From Bacillus methanolicus (lineage in GTDB: Bacteria; Bacillota; Bacilli; Bacillales; Cytobacillaceae), in assembly GCF_028888695.1 (NCBI RefSeq), contig NZ_PNFF01000001.1, positions 1,001,501 through 1,065,500 of the forward strand: DNA of 64,000 nt, read 5' to 3'. Made by a program: the position numbers and the translations under genes. Shown here in pieces: positions 1 to 8,108 of the stretch. How positions within the stretch are numbered: position 1 is the first letter of the stretch; each line of letters opens with the position of its first letter. Below the pieces are notes generated by a model. It had not been told where the DNA came from, ran no database searches, and saw nothing but the letters and a program-made list of their open reading frames with translations.

Positions 1-2
1 AA

Positions 3-27
3 AAAATAACCTTGCCAATGGCAAGGT
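3..27 (-). terminator. Rho-independent terminator of tlp
   Basis: An 8-bp dyad (accttgcc/ggcaaggt) is followed on the minus strand by a run of T. It lies 14 bases past the tlp stop codon and ends that transcript. Confidence 0.8.
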
Positions 28-40
28 CGAATATGTCTGG

Positions 41-274
41 TTATTGGTTATCGTTATGCTGGGCACGATATTCATCCTTTATTTCAGCACGCATTCCCTC
101 GATAGATTCACGGCGCCGTTCATTCTTTGCTTCAATTTGCGCCCGCTCTTCCTCATTTGAAAACTCTAATGTAGCTTCTGCGTCTTCCATATTTTCAATC
201 GTATGAAAAATCATTGATTGAAGCTTTTCGACGTTATCACTTCGGTCATCCGGTTTCGGTTTGTTGTTTGCCAT
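41..274 (-). CDS. tlp: Small acid-soluble spore protein Tlp
   Basis: This encodes a 77-residue, highly charged, acidic-basic protein of the Tlp family (thioredoxin-like small spore protein), made in the forespore and found in the spore core. The start MANNKPKPDDRSDN and the Glu/Arg-rich helical body match the family, and 77 residues is close to its usual length. An AAGGAGG site lies 8 bases before the ATG, and a terminator follows. The next gene upstream on the same strand is sspN. In Bacillus subtilis sspN and tlp form a forespore operon beside the aconitase gene; here a hairpin lies between them, so separate transcripts are possible. Despite its name the protein has no CXXC redox motif. Confidence 0.93.
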   Translation of the reverse strand: MANNKPKPDDRSDNVEKLQSMIFHTIENMEDAEATLEFSNEEERAQIEAKNERRRESIEGMRAEIKDEYRAQHNDNQ

Positions 275-375
275 TACAATTCCTCCTTATCAATTGGATC
301 GTACATCTTATAGTTTGTTTCAAAAACAAAAAAAATTTTCGAGGAAAAAAGCGGTTTTTTTAAAACAAATAAATA

Positions 376-407
376 AACCCGCCAAACGGGGGTATTTTTG
401 GCAGGTT
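376..407. terminator. Bidirectional terminator between sspN and tlp
   Basis: The inverted repeat aacccgccaaa/tttggcaggtt (one G-T pair) is flanked by T-rich sequence on both sides. It lies about 20 bases past the sspN stop, so it can end the sspN message. Confidence 0.65.
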
Positions 408-426
408 TTTTACATGAAATTAAGTA

Positions 427-570
427 TTATTCTCCTTTTGTCTGAATCACTTGTGCATGCTGGCCGGATTTGTCCTGCATTTGCTTTCCTTTATTGCCTC
501 CAAATCCGCGCGGCTGAGTACCAATATGGTTTGGTACAAAATGCTTTCTGCTTCCTTTAGGATTACTCAT
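427..570 (-). CDS. sspN: Small acid-soluble spore protein N
   Basis: The 47-codon reading frame reads [19 protein letters not shown] and goes on to a [13 protein letters not shown] block. The PNHIGTQ and GNKGKQMQ segments are the hallmark of SspN, a minor small acid-soluble protein of the spore core whose exact job is unknown. An AGGAGGGAT ribosome-binding site precedes the ATG. The gene lies upstream of tlp on the same strand, as in other Bacillaceae. It is shorter than the usual ORF cut-off and is easily missed. Confidence 0.92.
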   Translation of the reverse strand: MSNPKGSRKHFVPNHIGTQPRGFGGNKGKQMQDKSGQHAQVIQTKGE

Positions 571-635
571 TTTATCCCTCCTCCTTTTTAAGTATGTGCC
601 TTAAAAGGAGGATTCATAATTGGAAAAGGATGTGA

Positions 636-767
636 TTATTCTGCTTTTCCAAGCATTTTTTGTTCAAGCCGTTCTTCAATTTTTTCTAACGCATCACGGT
701 CATTCAATAATTGTTGTTTATTTTCAGAGACTAGCTCTTTAAATGTACGTTTCCTTGGCTTTCTCAT
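636..767 (-). CDS. Small basic FbpA/FbpB-like protein
   Basis: This 43-residue basic protein starts MRKPRKRTFKELVSENKQQL and continues with a LLNDRDALEKIEERLE helix. The N-terminal RKPRKRTFKELV block is typical of the small Fur-regulated basic protein family; in Bacillus subtilis FbpA-C assist the small RNA FsrA in iron-sparing repression. An AAGGTGATC site lies before the ATG. No Fur box was recognised upstream (780-950), so iron control is inferred from the family only. Confidence 0.6.
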   Translation of the reverse strand: MRKPRKRTFKELVSENKQQLLNDRDALEKIEERLEQKMLGKAE

Positions 768-863
768 CACGATCACCTTCCTTTACTCTTATTTTAACAG
801 TTATTATGCCCTTAAACGATCTAAATTATTACAACTTTTTGAAAATTTGTTCGTTTTATTTTT

Positions 864-974
864 TTAAACACCAAAGTCCCCTTTCCAAAAAAGAGCAAAA
901 AAAAGCATAGCTGCTACAACTAAGCTCAAAAAAGGATATCGTTTATTGTTTTCAACCTTTTCTGGCGATTGCAA
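864..974 (-). CDS. Possible 36-residue single-span membrane peptide
   Basis: A TTG-started frame overlaps the 3' end of the next gene upstream by 23 bases. It reads MQSPEKVENNKRYPFLSLV followed by a hydrophobic span to residue 29. The short length and TTG start make it uncertain; translational coupling to the upstream membrane-protein gene is the only supporting context. Confidence 0.3.
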   Translation of the reverse strand: MQSPEKVENNKRYPFLSLVVAAMLFFALFWKGDFGV

Positions 975-1344
975 AATGACTTACAAACACTAATAAAAAG
1001 GAGCTTAATGGTATTAAAGTCAATATTCTCAATAATGTTTCCTGTGTAATTTCTTTTCCTTCAATAACAAGAGTAAAGTGAACAGGAACAAAAAGGATTA
1101 AAAATAGCAGTCCGCTTGTCAAAATTACTTTTGAAGCCCTCACAGAATGTCTGCTGAATAATGAATACAAAATAAATGGGGCCGAACATAAGAGAGCAAG
1201 GTACAAGTAATTTAAGTCCGTTAGTCCTCCGTCCATTAAATAATTACCTGACAATAGGCGCAATATAATAGACGTTCCATACACAAGTAAAAAAATACAT
1301 GCAATACTTGACATTACTAAGAAACCTCTAGAACGATTCATCAT
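952..1344 (-). CDS. Hypothetical membrane protein, four predicted spans
   Basis: This 130-residue protein is not recognised. It has hydrophobic segments at about residues 9-30, 44-62, 72-92 and 103-124, separated by short charged loops, so a four-helix integral membrane protein is likely. A GGGAGG-type site precedes the ATG. It stands alone between the small Fbp-like gene and the thioredoxin gene, both on the same strand, with about 185 bases upstream. No signal peptide, catalytic motif or conserved domain was seen. Confidence 0.6.
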   Translation of the reverse strand: MMNRSRGFLVMSSIACIFLLVYGTSIILRLLSGNYLMDGGLTDLNYLYLALLCSAPFILYSLFSRHSVRASKVILTSGLLFLILFVPVHFTLVIEGKEITQETLLRILTLIPLSSFLLVFVSHFAIARKG

Positions 1345-1445
1345 TTTAACCTCCCTTTCATTCCAATTTATACATATTATAATTAATTAATATTATTAAA
1401 TCTTGGATTTATGTGAATATTTTGTGAATTAAAAAAGATAAAAAA

Positions 1446-1465
1446 AGCACAGCATTTGCTGTGCT
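1446..1465 (-). terminator. Terminator of the thioredoxin-like gene
   Basis: A perfect hairpin, agcacagca with the inverted copy tgctgtgct, is followed on the minus strand by TTTTTTT. It lies about 65 bases beyond the stop of the gene at 1530-2048. Confidence 0.8.
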
Positions 1466-1529
1466 AATAAGTGAATTTGATTTTGTTTGCACTTCTTAAG
1501 CGAAACCAAAATTGTTTCATGATTCTGTC

Positions 1530-2048
1530 TTATAAATCTTCGGTATATTGTTTCATTTTGTCAATGGTCATTGAGCCTAAATATTTGCTTCGGATAATCC
1601 CTTTTTCATCGATAAAAAATGTAGTAGGAATGGTTAAGATTTGATACATCTTGTTCACTGAATCATCTTCATCCAATAGGATCGGAAAAGTCACACCCAT
1701 CTCTTTTGCAAACTGTTGAACATCATATTGCGGGTCGATATTCACTGCCAGGATGACAATATCCTCTTTTTTTTCCCGATAAAATTGCTCCATCTCAGGC
1801 ATTTCCTCTTTACAAGGAGGGCACCACGTTGCCCAAAAATTTAACATGACTTTCTTGCCTTCAAATTGTGATAATTTTACCGTTTCACCGGTTAATGTTT
1901 TTAATTCAAAGTCAGGTGCTTTCACTCCCGTTTGCAAGCCCGGTAGATTTTCTGGCTGTCTTGGTGTGTCTTCTTTTTCCATTGCTTGGACGAGTGCAAC
2001 AGTTAGCATTGCGAACAAGGCCACTGCAGCAAATACCTTCTTAATCAT
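1530..2048 (-). CDS. yneN: Membrane-anchored thioredoxin-like thiol-disulfide oxidoreductase (YneN-like)
   Basis: The product is a TlpA/ResA-type thioredoxin of 172 residues. A hydrophobic N-terminal segment (about residues 4-22) should export or anchor it outside the membrane. The thioredoxin fold carries the redox motif WCPPC in the run WATWCPPCKEEMPEME, and the cis-proline loop reads TIPTTFFID. The start is placed at 2048 because AAAGGAGGTG sits just upstream; the frame stays open another 32 codons but without such a site. In Bacillus subtilis yneN lies between citB and sspN; here it is on the sspN side, 36 kb away from aconitase. Likely reduces extracytoplasmic disulfides; the partner is unknown. 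Confidence 0.82.
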   Translation of the reverse strand: MIKKVFAAVALFAMLTVALVQAMEKEDTPRQPENLPGLQTGVKAPDFELKTLTGETVKLSQFEGKKVMLNFWATWCPPCKEEMPEMEQFYREKKEDIVILAVNIDPQYDVQQFAKEMGVTFPILLDEDDSVNKMYQILTIPTTFFIDEKGIIRSKYLGSMTIDKMKQYTEDL

Positions 2049-2167
2049 GATGGCTGCACCTCCTTTAGGTCCATCCTTTTGCGTCAAATATATTTTACCC
2101 GAGTAAACAGCTTGTTGAACATCTAAAATATGACAAATTGACAACCGCGGGAGGGCATTTTTGAAAT

Positions 2168-3214
2168 TTAGGAAAATAGCTTTGGCAGTTCTTCTTTATA
2201 ATTGCCTTTGATAATCCCTTTTTCTGTAATGATGGCAGTGACGAGTTCATGAGGTGTGACATCAAATGCAGGATTGAATACTTTTACTCCATCAGGTGCT
2301 GTTTGCTTTCCAAAACCGTGTGTAATTTCTTCCTTCCCCCGCTCTTCAATCGGAATGTCTGCTCCTGTAGCCGTCTCCATATCAATGGTCGACGTTGGTG
2401 CAGCTACATAGAAAGGAATGTTATGTGCTTTTGCTAACAGAGCGACACCATATGTACCGATTTTATTTGCCACATCTCCATTTGCAGCAACCCTGTCGCA
2501 GCCGACAATAACTGCCTGTACCCAGCCTTTTTGCATGACCATTGCTGCCATGCTGTCTGTAATGAGTGTGACATCAATTCCTGCCTGCATGAGCTCCCAT
2601 GTTGTCAAGCGGGCCCCTTGTAATAATGGGCGGGTCTCATCAGCGAAAACTTTGATATTCCACCCTTTTTCCTTCGCAAGGTAGATCGGTGCAAGTGCCG
2701 TTCCATATTTGGCGGTTGCAATTCCGCCTGCGTTACAATGGGTCAATACGCCCATTCCATCTTGAAAAAGCGTCAGGGCTTGTTCGCCAATGGACCGGCA
2801 AACTTCTTCATCTTCGCGGCGAATGAAATGGGCCTCTTCTTCAAGTGCCTGTTTAATCTCTCGTACAGGCCTGTGGCTTTCCAATTTTGCCCGCTCATCC
2901 ATTCTTTTTAAAGCCCAAAATAAATTGACCGCTGTCGGCCTTGATGTGGCCAAATAATCTGCTTTTTCTTTAAAGTCTTTGTAAAATGCTTCAAAATTTT
3001 CTTCCGGGGAATTTTTAATTCCAAGCAATAGGCCGTATGCAGCAGCGATCCCGATCGCCGGTGCCCCGCGCACCTTTAATTGCTTGATTGCATCCCAAGT
3101 ATCTTTAATATCATGAATTTCTAAAAATTCCGTTACCGTTGGAAGTTTTGTTTGATCTAATATTTTTAATACTCCATTTTCATAAGTAACGGATTTAATG
3201 AAATTTTCTGCCAT
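2168..3214 (-). CDS. mtnA: S-methyl-5-thioribose-1-phosphate isomerase
   Basis: MtnA converts methylthioribose-1-phosphate to methylthioribulose-1-phosphate in the methionine salvage pathway in the cytoplasm. The 348-residue length fits the family. It shows the [13 protein letters not shown] block near residue 50, the catalytic cysteine in HCNAGGIAT (about residue 160) and the catalytic aspartate in [11 protein letters not shown] (about 240). In many Bacillaceae mtnA is paired with the kinase gene mtnK behind an S-box riboswitch. Here neither mtnK nor S-box motifs were found upstream, so the gene is solitary and its control is unclear. A ribosome-binding site (GAGGAGAAA) precedes the start. 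Confidence 0.93.
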   Translation of the reverse strand: MAENFIKSVTYENGVLKILDQTKLPTVTEFLEIHDIKDTWDAIKQLKVRGAPAIGIAAAYGLLLGIKNSPEENFEAFYKDFKEKADYLATSRPTAVNLFWALKRMDERAKLESHRPVREIKQALEEEAHFIRREDEEVCRSIGEQALTLFQDGMGVLTHCNAGGIATAKYGTALAPIYLAKEKGWNIKVFADETRPLLQGARLTTWELMQAGIDVTLITDSMAAMVMQKGWVQAVIVGCDRVAANGDVANKIGTYGVALLAKAHNIPFYVAAPTSTIDMETATGADIPIEERGKEEITHGFGKQTAPDGVKVFNPAFDVTPHELVTAIITEKGIIKGNYKEELPKLFS

Positions 3215-3464
3215 TTCAATTTTCTCCTCTGTCCATTTTCAGATGTTTTAAAATTATTTTACCATAAAAATCGAGCAGGAGGGGGCGGCTAACTTCCGAT
3301 CTCTCATACTACCATACGTACCTTTCACTGCTTTTAAGGTGCTTAAGGCTTAAGGTTGTCATTCTATTCGCTGTGATGAATATTACTTCTTATAATTGAT
3401 ACATTAACAATTAAGATGAAAAATGATCCAATTAATTCAACCAACCACCACAAAAATAACGAAA
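3215..3464. other. Gene-free spacer between mtnA and the gat operon
   Basis: About 250 bases that hold the mtnA promoter region and no convincing gene. No S-box or other riboswitch was recognised. Confidence 0.5.
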
Positions 3465-3487
3465 AGGCAGATGATTGCCATCTGCCT
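3465..3487 (-). terminator. Terminator of the galactitol-type operon
   Basis: The perfect 9-bp stem aggcagatg/catctgcct with a 5-base loop is followed on the minus strand by TTTTCG. It lies 37 bases past the last gene of the PTS operon. Confidence 0.8.
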
Positions 3488-3523
3488 CCATAATTTTTCA
3501 AACGATTTACGAATAGCCATTTG

Positions 3524-4588
3524 TTATAATTTTTCTGGATGGAAAAGCACCTTACCGAAAAATCCGTTTTTGTTAATCATTTTTTCAAAAATTTCCGGCC
3601 CTACTGCAAGAGAAACACGATGAGTTATGAATGGTTTTACTTTTATTTGTCCCTTGTCCATGTATTGAATGGTTGTACTCCACTCTTTACCCGGAAATGG
3701 AGCTGAGATCGCATTCCAAGATCCTAGTACAGTTAATTCATTTCTTACAATTTTTTCGAAATAAAATCGTTCGATCTTTACGTCCGAGTATGGGATCCCC
3801 AAAAATAAGACTTGCCCTCCTTTATTTGCCAGCGCAAAAACTTGAGCAGATGTAACAGGAGAACCTGCCGACTCAATAACTAAATCAACCCCATTTCCAT
3901 CCGTTAATTCCATTAACTGTTCATAAGCCGTTTTTTCTACTGAATGAATAACAGCATCCGCACCGACTTCTTTTGCAAATTTTAATTTCCTATGATCGAT
4001 GTCGATTGCATACACTTTTCTCGCACCGAAAATTTTAGCCCATTGAACAGCTAATAAGCCAATACTGCCACCGCCCATTACAGCAACATCTGCGCCAGGC
4101 TGTATAGCAGTTTGGTAAAACCCATGTGCTACTACAGCGGAGGGTTCTATACATGCAGCAGTATCAAAATCAATCGTGTCTGGTATAGGGATTACATGTT
4201 CTTCAGGGAGCTTTACATACTCGGCGAATGCTCCGGGATGCCTGGCTCCAATGACTGTTAATTTCTCGCATTGCGAAAGGAAGCCTTTTTTACAACTAAC
4301 ACACTTGCCACAATAAAGTGTCGGACATCCTGCCACACGATCTCCGATTTTTACACTACTGACGTCCGATCCGATAGCAACTACTTCGCCGCTGAACTCA
4401 TGCCCCCACACCATTCCTTCAATATAAGGGCCTATCTTCGCATATCTTGATAAGTCAGAGCCGCAAATACCTGCGGCTTTAACTTTTATAATCACTTCAT
4501 CATTTTTCTCAATAACCGGTTCCTCTGCTTCTTCGTATCTTAAATCTCTTTTTCCATACAGCTTTAATGCCTTCATCACATTTTGCAT
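3524..4588 (-). CDS. Zinc-dependent polyol(-phosphate) dehydrogenase, GatD-like
   Basis: This 354-residue medium-chain dehydrogenase oxidises a sugar alcohol or its phosphate with NAD. Seen are the catalytic-zinc motif GHEFSGEVV, the structural-zinc cysteines in CGKCVSCKKG and a following Cys, and the nucleotide-binding run AVMGGGSIGLLAVQ near residue 170. In the family this arrangement fits galactitol-1-phosphate 5-dehydrogenase and sorbitol dehydrogenase. Being the last gene of a galactitol-type PTS operon, it most likely acts on the imported polyol phosphate. The exact substrate cannot be read from the sequence. A second dehydrogenase of the same superfamily lies two genes upstream. Confidence 0.82.
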   Translation of the reverse strand: MQNVMKALKLYGKRDLRYEEAEEPVIEKNDEVIIKVKAAGICGSDLSRYAKIGPYIEGMVWGHEFSGEVVAIGSDVSSVKIGDRVAGCPTLYCGKCVSCKKGFLSQCEKLTVIGARHPGAFAEYVKLPEEHVIPIPDTIDFDTAACIEPSAVVAHGFYQTAIQPGADVAVMGGGSIGLLAVQWAKIFGARKVYAIDIDHRKLKFAKEVGADAVIHSVEKTAYEQLMELTDGNGVDLVIESAGSPVTSAQVFALANKGGQVLFLGIPYSDVKIERFYFEKIVRNELTVLGSWNAISAPFPGKEWSTTIQYMDKGQIKVKPFITHRVSLAVGPEIFEKMINKNGFFGKVLFHPEKL

Positions 4589-4597
4589 CCTTTCAGT

Positions 4598-4798
4598 TTA
4601 ACGCTTATGACCTCCTGTAGCCTCAACAGAAACATTTGATTGGTGAGATTGTTTTTTATGCTTAAAGTAGGAGGCCAGTGCGAAACCTACAACAATCGTA
4701 TTAATCGGCAGCTGATATTGAACATATAAATCCCCCAACATTCTCCCGTAAGGTCCAAGTGCAAAATCAAGAATCTTTTCAATCATAATTGCCGCCAC
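4598..4798 (-). CDS. Small membrane protein of the PTS operon
   Basis: The product is 66 residues from a GTG, or 62 from the ATG at 4786; an AAAGGA site suits the ATG with long spacing. It has one hydrophobic segment (about residues 31-44, LPINTIVVGFALAS) followed by a basic, His-rich tail HKKQSHQS. It is not recognised. It sits between the two dehydrogenase genes, 9 bases before the downstream one, and is certainly co-transcribed. A small membrane protein in a polyol PTS operon could assist the permease or tether an enzyme, but that is inference. Confidence 0.6.
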   Translation of the reverse strand: MAAIMIEKILDFALGPYGRMLGDLYVQYQLPINTIVVGFALASYFKHKKQSHQSNVSVEATGGHKR

Positions 4799-4897
4799 CG
4801 TCCTTTCTCATTTAATTCCCGGACAGGTATAAAAATGATCATTCCTTCGGCTTTCATACACTCCATCTGGAATTCAAAGACACTGCGATCGTATCCA

Positions 4898-5929
4898 TTA
4901 ATCGATGGGCGTTAACAACACTTTGATAGCCTCTCCACTCTTAATTGCCTTGTACGCTTCATCCCACTGGGCAATATTAAATTGATGAGTCACAAGCGCT
5001 TTTGCATTTACTCTCTTTTCATTCATTAAGGCTAATACTGGTTCCCAGTCACTCGGTTTTTGACTTCTAGATCCGACCATCGTAATTTCTTTTTGAATAA
5101 TTTTTTCCGAATCGATAAGAATCTCCGGTTTTGCAAAAATACCTACCTGTACAAATTGCCCTTTCTTTTTCAATAATTCCAGCCCCATATTCACTGCTGA
5201 AACTGCCCCTGTGCACTCAAGAACAACATCAGCACCATACCCATCTGTCAAGCTTTTGACAATACTGTTTATGTCTTCTTCTTGAATATTAACCGCATAA
5301 TCAATTCCCAATTCTTTCGCCTTTTCTAGACGAAGTTTATCAGTAGACAATCCAGTAATAATAACGGTCGCTCCATACGCTTTTACTACTTGGGCAGTCA
5401 AAAGCCCAATTGGTCCAGGACCTAAAACAACAACAACATCTCCTTCTTTAATTGCTGCTTTCGCAACCGCATGATACGCACATGCCAGCGGCTCAGTCAT
5501 TGCAGCAGATACATAGTCTACATGTTCAGGAAGCTTATGAATGCTTTCTTTCCTGGCGATTACATATTTCGCAAAGCTTCCATTTTGCTGTGTTCCTAAT
5601 CCTTTTCTGCTGCTGCATAAATTGTAATCTCCTGATCGGCAGTAAATGCATGTTCCGCAAATGTAAAAAGTCGTTTCTGACGTTACTCTGTCTCCCGGTT
5701 GAAATTCTGTTACATTTTCACCTACTTCTACTATTTCCCCAGAAAATTCATGCCCTAAAATAACAGGTGCCTTCACTTTATAATGTCCTTCATACGTATG
5801 GAGATCGGTACCACATATCCCACTATATTTCACTAGTATTTTTACTTGGTCTTTGCCTGGTTTCGGTTCTTCTACATCTACAATTTCCAGATTGCCAAAT
5901 CCCAGCTCTTTTTTGACTAACGCTTTCAT
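4898..5929 (-). CDS. Zinc-dependent sorbitol/galactitol-type dehydrogenase
   Basis: A second medium-chain zinc dehydrogenase of 343 residues. The catalytic-zinc motif is GHEFSGEIVEVG, the structural-zinc loop is CGTCIYCRSGDYNLC, and the Rossmann motif is VVLGPGPIGLLTAQ near residue 170. It resembles the enzymes annotated as L-iditol or galactitol-1-phosphate dehydrogenases. It follows the EIIC gene by 42 bases on the same strand. Two such enzymes in one operon suggest either two polyol phosphates imported by one permease or two successive oxidations. Substrate is inferred from context. Confidence 0.82.
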   Translation of the reverse strand: MKALVKKELGFGNLEIVDVEEPKPGKDQVKILVKYSGICGTDLHTYEGHYKVKAPVILGHEFSGEIVEVGENVTEFQPGDRVTSETTFYICGTCIYCRSGDYNLCSSRKGLGTQQNGSFAKYVIARKESIHKLPEHVDYVSAAMTEPLACAYHAVAKAAIKEGDVVVVLGPGPIGLLTAQVVKAYGATVIITGLSTDKLRLEKAKELGIDYAVNIQEEDINSIVKSLTDGYGADVVLECTGAVSAVNMGLELLKKKGQFVQVGIFAKPEILIDSEKIIQKEITMVGSRSQKPSDWEPVLALMNEKRVNAKALVTHQFNIAQWDEAYKAIKSGEAIKVLLTPID

Positions 5930-5971
5930 CTCTCAATCTACCTTCCATTTTTCGGATTTCAAATAGTAAGC

Positions 5972-7243
5972 TTAGTTAAATAAAGCAAAAATTCTATAGA
6001 TTACATAGTTAATTAAGTTGCCGCCTTGGTCGATACTAGATATTTTGCTTGCCCCTTCAGGCATTTTAAATTTAGCATCGATCGCCATTTGTGTATGAAG
6101 ATCTGCAAGATCTGTCGCCATGTAAAGTGATAAAGCGATCAAAACGGTACCAACAATCACAGAATGAATAATATTTCCTCGTGAAGCACCGACGATAAAT
6201 GCGACAATAAAAGGAATCGTTGCTAAGTCACCAAATGGAAGAACATTATTACCCGGTAAGATGACAGCTAAAACGACTGTGATCGGAACAAGGATTAAAG
6301 CTGTTGAAATAACTGCCGGATGACCGATGGCTACAGCCGCATCAAGCCCGATATAAATGTTTTGAGCACCAAATTTCTTTTGAAGTAATTCACGTGCTGA
6401 TTCCGAAATCGGCATAAGCCCTTCCATTAAAATTTTTACCATTCTAGGCATAAGAACCATAACTGCTGCCATTGACATCCCAATTTGAATTGTTTTGCCA
6501 GCAGGATAACCGGCAAGCAACCCTAATATAGAACCAAGAATCAGACCCATAAAAATCGGTTCTCCGAATATTCCAAATCTTTTTTGTATAGTTTCAGGAT
6601 CTGCATTTAAGTTTTTAATAAAAGGAATTTTTTGCACCAATTTCACCAGTGGAATCCCAAGAACTGCATAAGAAACAGTACTTCCCGTAGCTACAGATAT
6701 TCCCGGCAATCCAAAGTACTTTTCCAGCATTGGAGCTGTCCAATCGGCAATTTTTAAACATACGATTTGGAATAAAAGCGCTGCAATTAACCCTTGAATG
6801 ATGCTGCCTGATAAAGCGTAAACAATTGCACCCATGAACGTAAAATGCCAGAAGTTCCAAATATCCACGTTCATCGTTTTAGTCGTTTTAGTGATAAGCA
6901 TTAACACATTTAATAATAATCCGAGCGGTATCATAAATGCTGCGATTGGGGAAGCCCACGAAATCGAAGCTGCTGCCGGCCAACCAACATCAATGACATG
7001 CAAGTGAATTCCGAATCTCTCGACCATGCCCTGTGCCGCCGGACCAAGGTTGCTAACGAGTAAATCTACCACTAAGAAAATTCCAACGAATGCCACACCA
7101 ATCGTTAATCCCGCTCTAAAAGCTTTTCCAGGTTTTTGGCCAAATAGTAAACCAAGCAAGAAAATCGCAATTGGCAGAATAACCGTTGCACCTAAATTTA
7201 AAAATGATTGCAATGCATCAACAAATTCCTTCATCGTTTTCAA
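5972..7243 (-). CDS. gatC: PTS galactitol-type transporter subunit IIC
   Basis: GatC-family permease of 423 residues that carries the polyol through the membrane while EIIB phosphorylates it. It has about ten hydrophobic segments spread along its length, with the conserved stretches VIDVGWPAAASISWASP (about residue 90) and GLDAAVAIGHPAVIS (about 300). Length is near the family norm (about 450 in enteric bacteria). It follows EIIB directly in the order A, B, C, as in other split galactitol PTS operons. The galactitol label rests on family membership; arabitol or other polyols remain possible. Confidence 0.88.
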   Translation of the reverse strand: MKTMKEFVDALQSFLNLGATVILPIAIFLLGLLFGQKPGKAFRAGLTIGVAFVGIFLVVDLLVSNLGPAAQGMVERFGIHLHVIDVGWPAAASISWASPIAAFMIPLGLLLNVLMLITKTTKTMNVDIWNFWHFTFMGAIVYALSGSIIQGLIAALLFQIVCLKIADWTAPMLEKYFGLPGISVATGSTVSYAVLGIPLVKLVQKIPFIKNLNADPETIQKRFGIFGEPIFMGLILGSILGLLAGYPAGKTIQIGMSMAAVMVLMPRMVKILMEGLMPISESARELLQKKFGAQNIYIGLDAAVAIGHPAVISTALILVPITVVLAVILPGNNVLPFGDLATIPFIVAFIVGASRGNIIHSVIVGTVLIALSLYMATDLADLHTQMAIDAKFKMPEGASKISSIDQGGNLINYVIYRIFALFN

Positions 7244-7318
7244 CCTCCCGTTTTTTTTCTAATGGATTCCACGAGGAAATCATGGAATCCAAATTTTTCT
7301 ACAACAAAAGGCTATGGA

Positions 7319-7609
7319 TTATTTTTTTAGCTGCTCCAATATTTCCTTTTTCACTTCATCTAATCCTAATCCCGTTAAAAATGCTCTTGCATTGATTACA
7401 GGGAATGGATATTCATTTTGAACAATGGTTGTAGTAACTAACAGATCAGCTGTATCAATATATGAACCTACTTCGGTAATCTTAATTTGAACAATGTCAC
7501 ATTCAATATTATTTTCTTTGCAAAGATCTTCTATCGCTTTATTCACAATTGTAGATGTCGCAATTCCTGTTCCGCAGGCTACTAATACTTGTTTTTTCTT
7601 CATGTTCAT
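7319..7609 (-). CDS. gatB: PTS galactitol-type subunit IIB
   Basis: EIIB accepts phosphate from EIIA on a cysteine and passes it to the incoming polyol. The 96-residue protein has the phosphocysteine loop VLVACGTGIATST near its N-terminus, typical of the lactose/galactitol EIIB fold. It lies 10 bases after the EIIA gene, with GGGGAG before the start; a second in-frame ATG two codons later is also possible. Its partners are the neighbouring EIIA and EIIC. Confidence 0.9.
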   Translation of the reverse strand: MNMKKKQVLVACGTGIATSTIVNKAIEDLCKENNIECDIVQIKITEVGSYIDTADLLVTTTIVQNEYPFPVINARAFLTGLGLDEVKKEILEQLKK

Positions 7610-7619
7610 ATCTCCCCTT

Positions 7620-8087
7620 TTATATGATTTGTAAATGTTTCATTAACCGTTTTTTTATGTTAGTCTTGTTTTCTTCTACTATTAGAAACTGCAATTCCTC
7701 ATCGTTTTGAAAGATTTCCATTAGTTTTTGAAGAACAACGAGATGAGAATCTTTTTTATCTATGGCAAGCATAAATACGATTTGAACAGGTGTTTCTGCG
7801 CCCATCTCTCCCATAACACCAAATTTCACGGGTTCTTTTAATATCGCTACACTTATGGCTTTTTTATTTACATGCTCTGAATCAGTATGAGGGATGGCAA
7901 CAGAAATGCCATTTGTAGGCAGACCAGTAGCAAACGTTTTTTCTCTCTCAATAACAGCGTCGATAAAGCTTTCTTTTACTAATCCTTTTCTAAACAGATT
8001 TGTGGCCATTGTTCTTAATAGTTCTTCTCTGCTATTTACATCGATATCTTTCAAAATTAGTGATTCATCAAAGTATATTTCACACAC
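7620..8087 (-). CDS. gatA: PTS subunit IIA, fructose/mannitol/galactitol type
   Basis: EIIA accepts phosphate from HPr. The 155-residue protein has the PTS_EIIA_2 signature: a phosphorylatable histidine in VAIPHTDSEHV (about residue 67), preceded by the conserved EREKTFATGLPT segment. It lies 21 bases after the regulator gene and 10 before gatB. The regulator upstream ends in a paralogous EIIA domain with the matching AIPHAAPEEG motif, so both belong to the same phosphorelay. Confidence 0.9.
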   Translation of the reverse strand: MCEIYFDESLILKDIDVNSREELLRTMATNLFRKGLVKESFIDAVIEREKTFATGLPTNGISVAIPHTDSEHVNKKAISVAILKEPVKFGVMGEMGAETPVQIVFMLAIDKKDSHLVVLQKLMEIFQNDEELQFLIVEENKTNIKKRLMKHLQII

Positions 8088-8108
8088 CTATTTTTCACCT
8101 CCATATTT

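Noticed and set aside
3215-3320. S-box (SAM) riboswitch in front of mtnA
   Set aside because: The conserved S-box core words were not found; the leader is short and unstructured.
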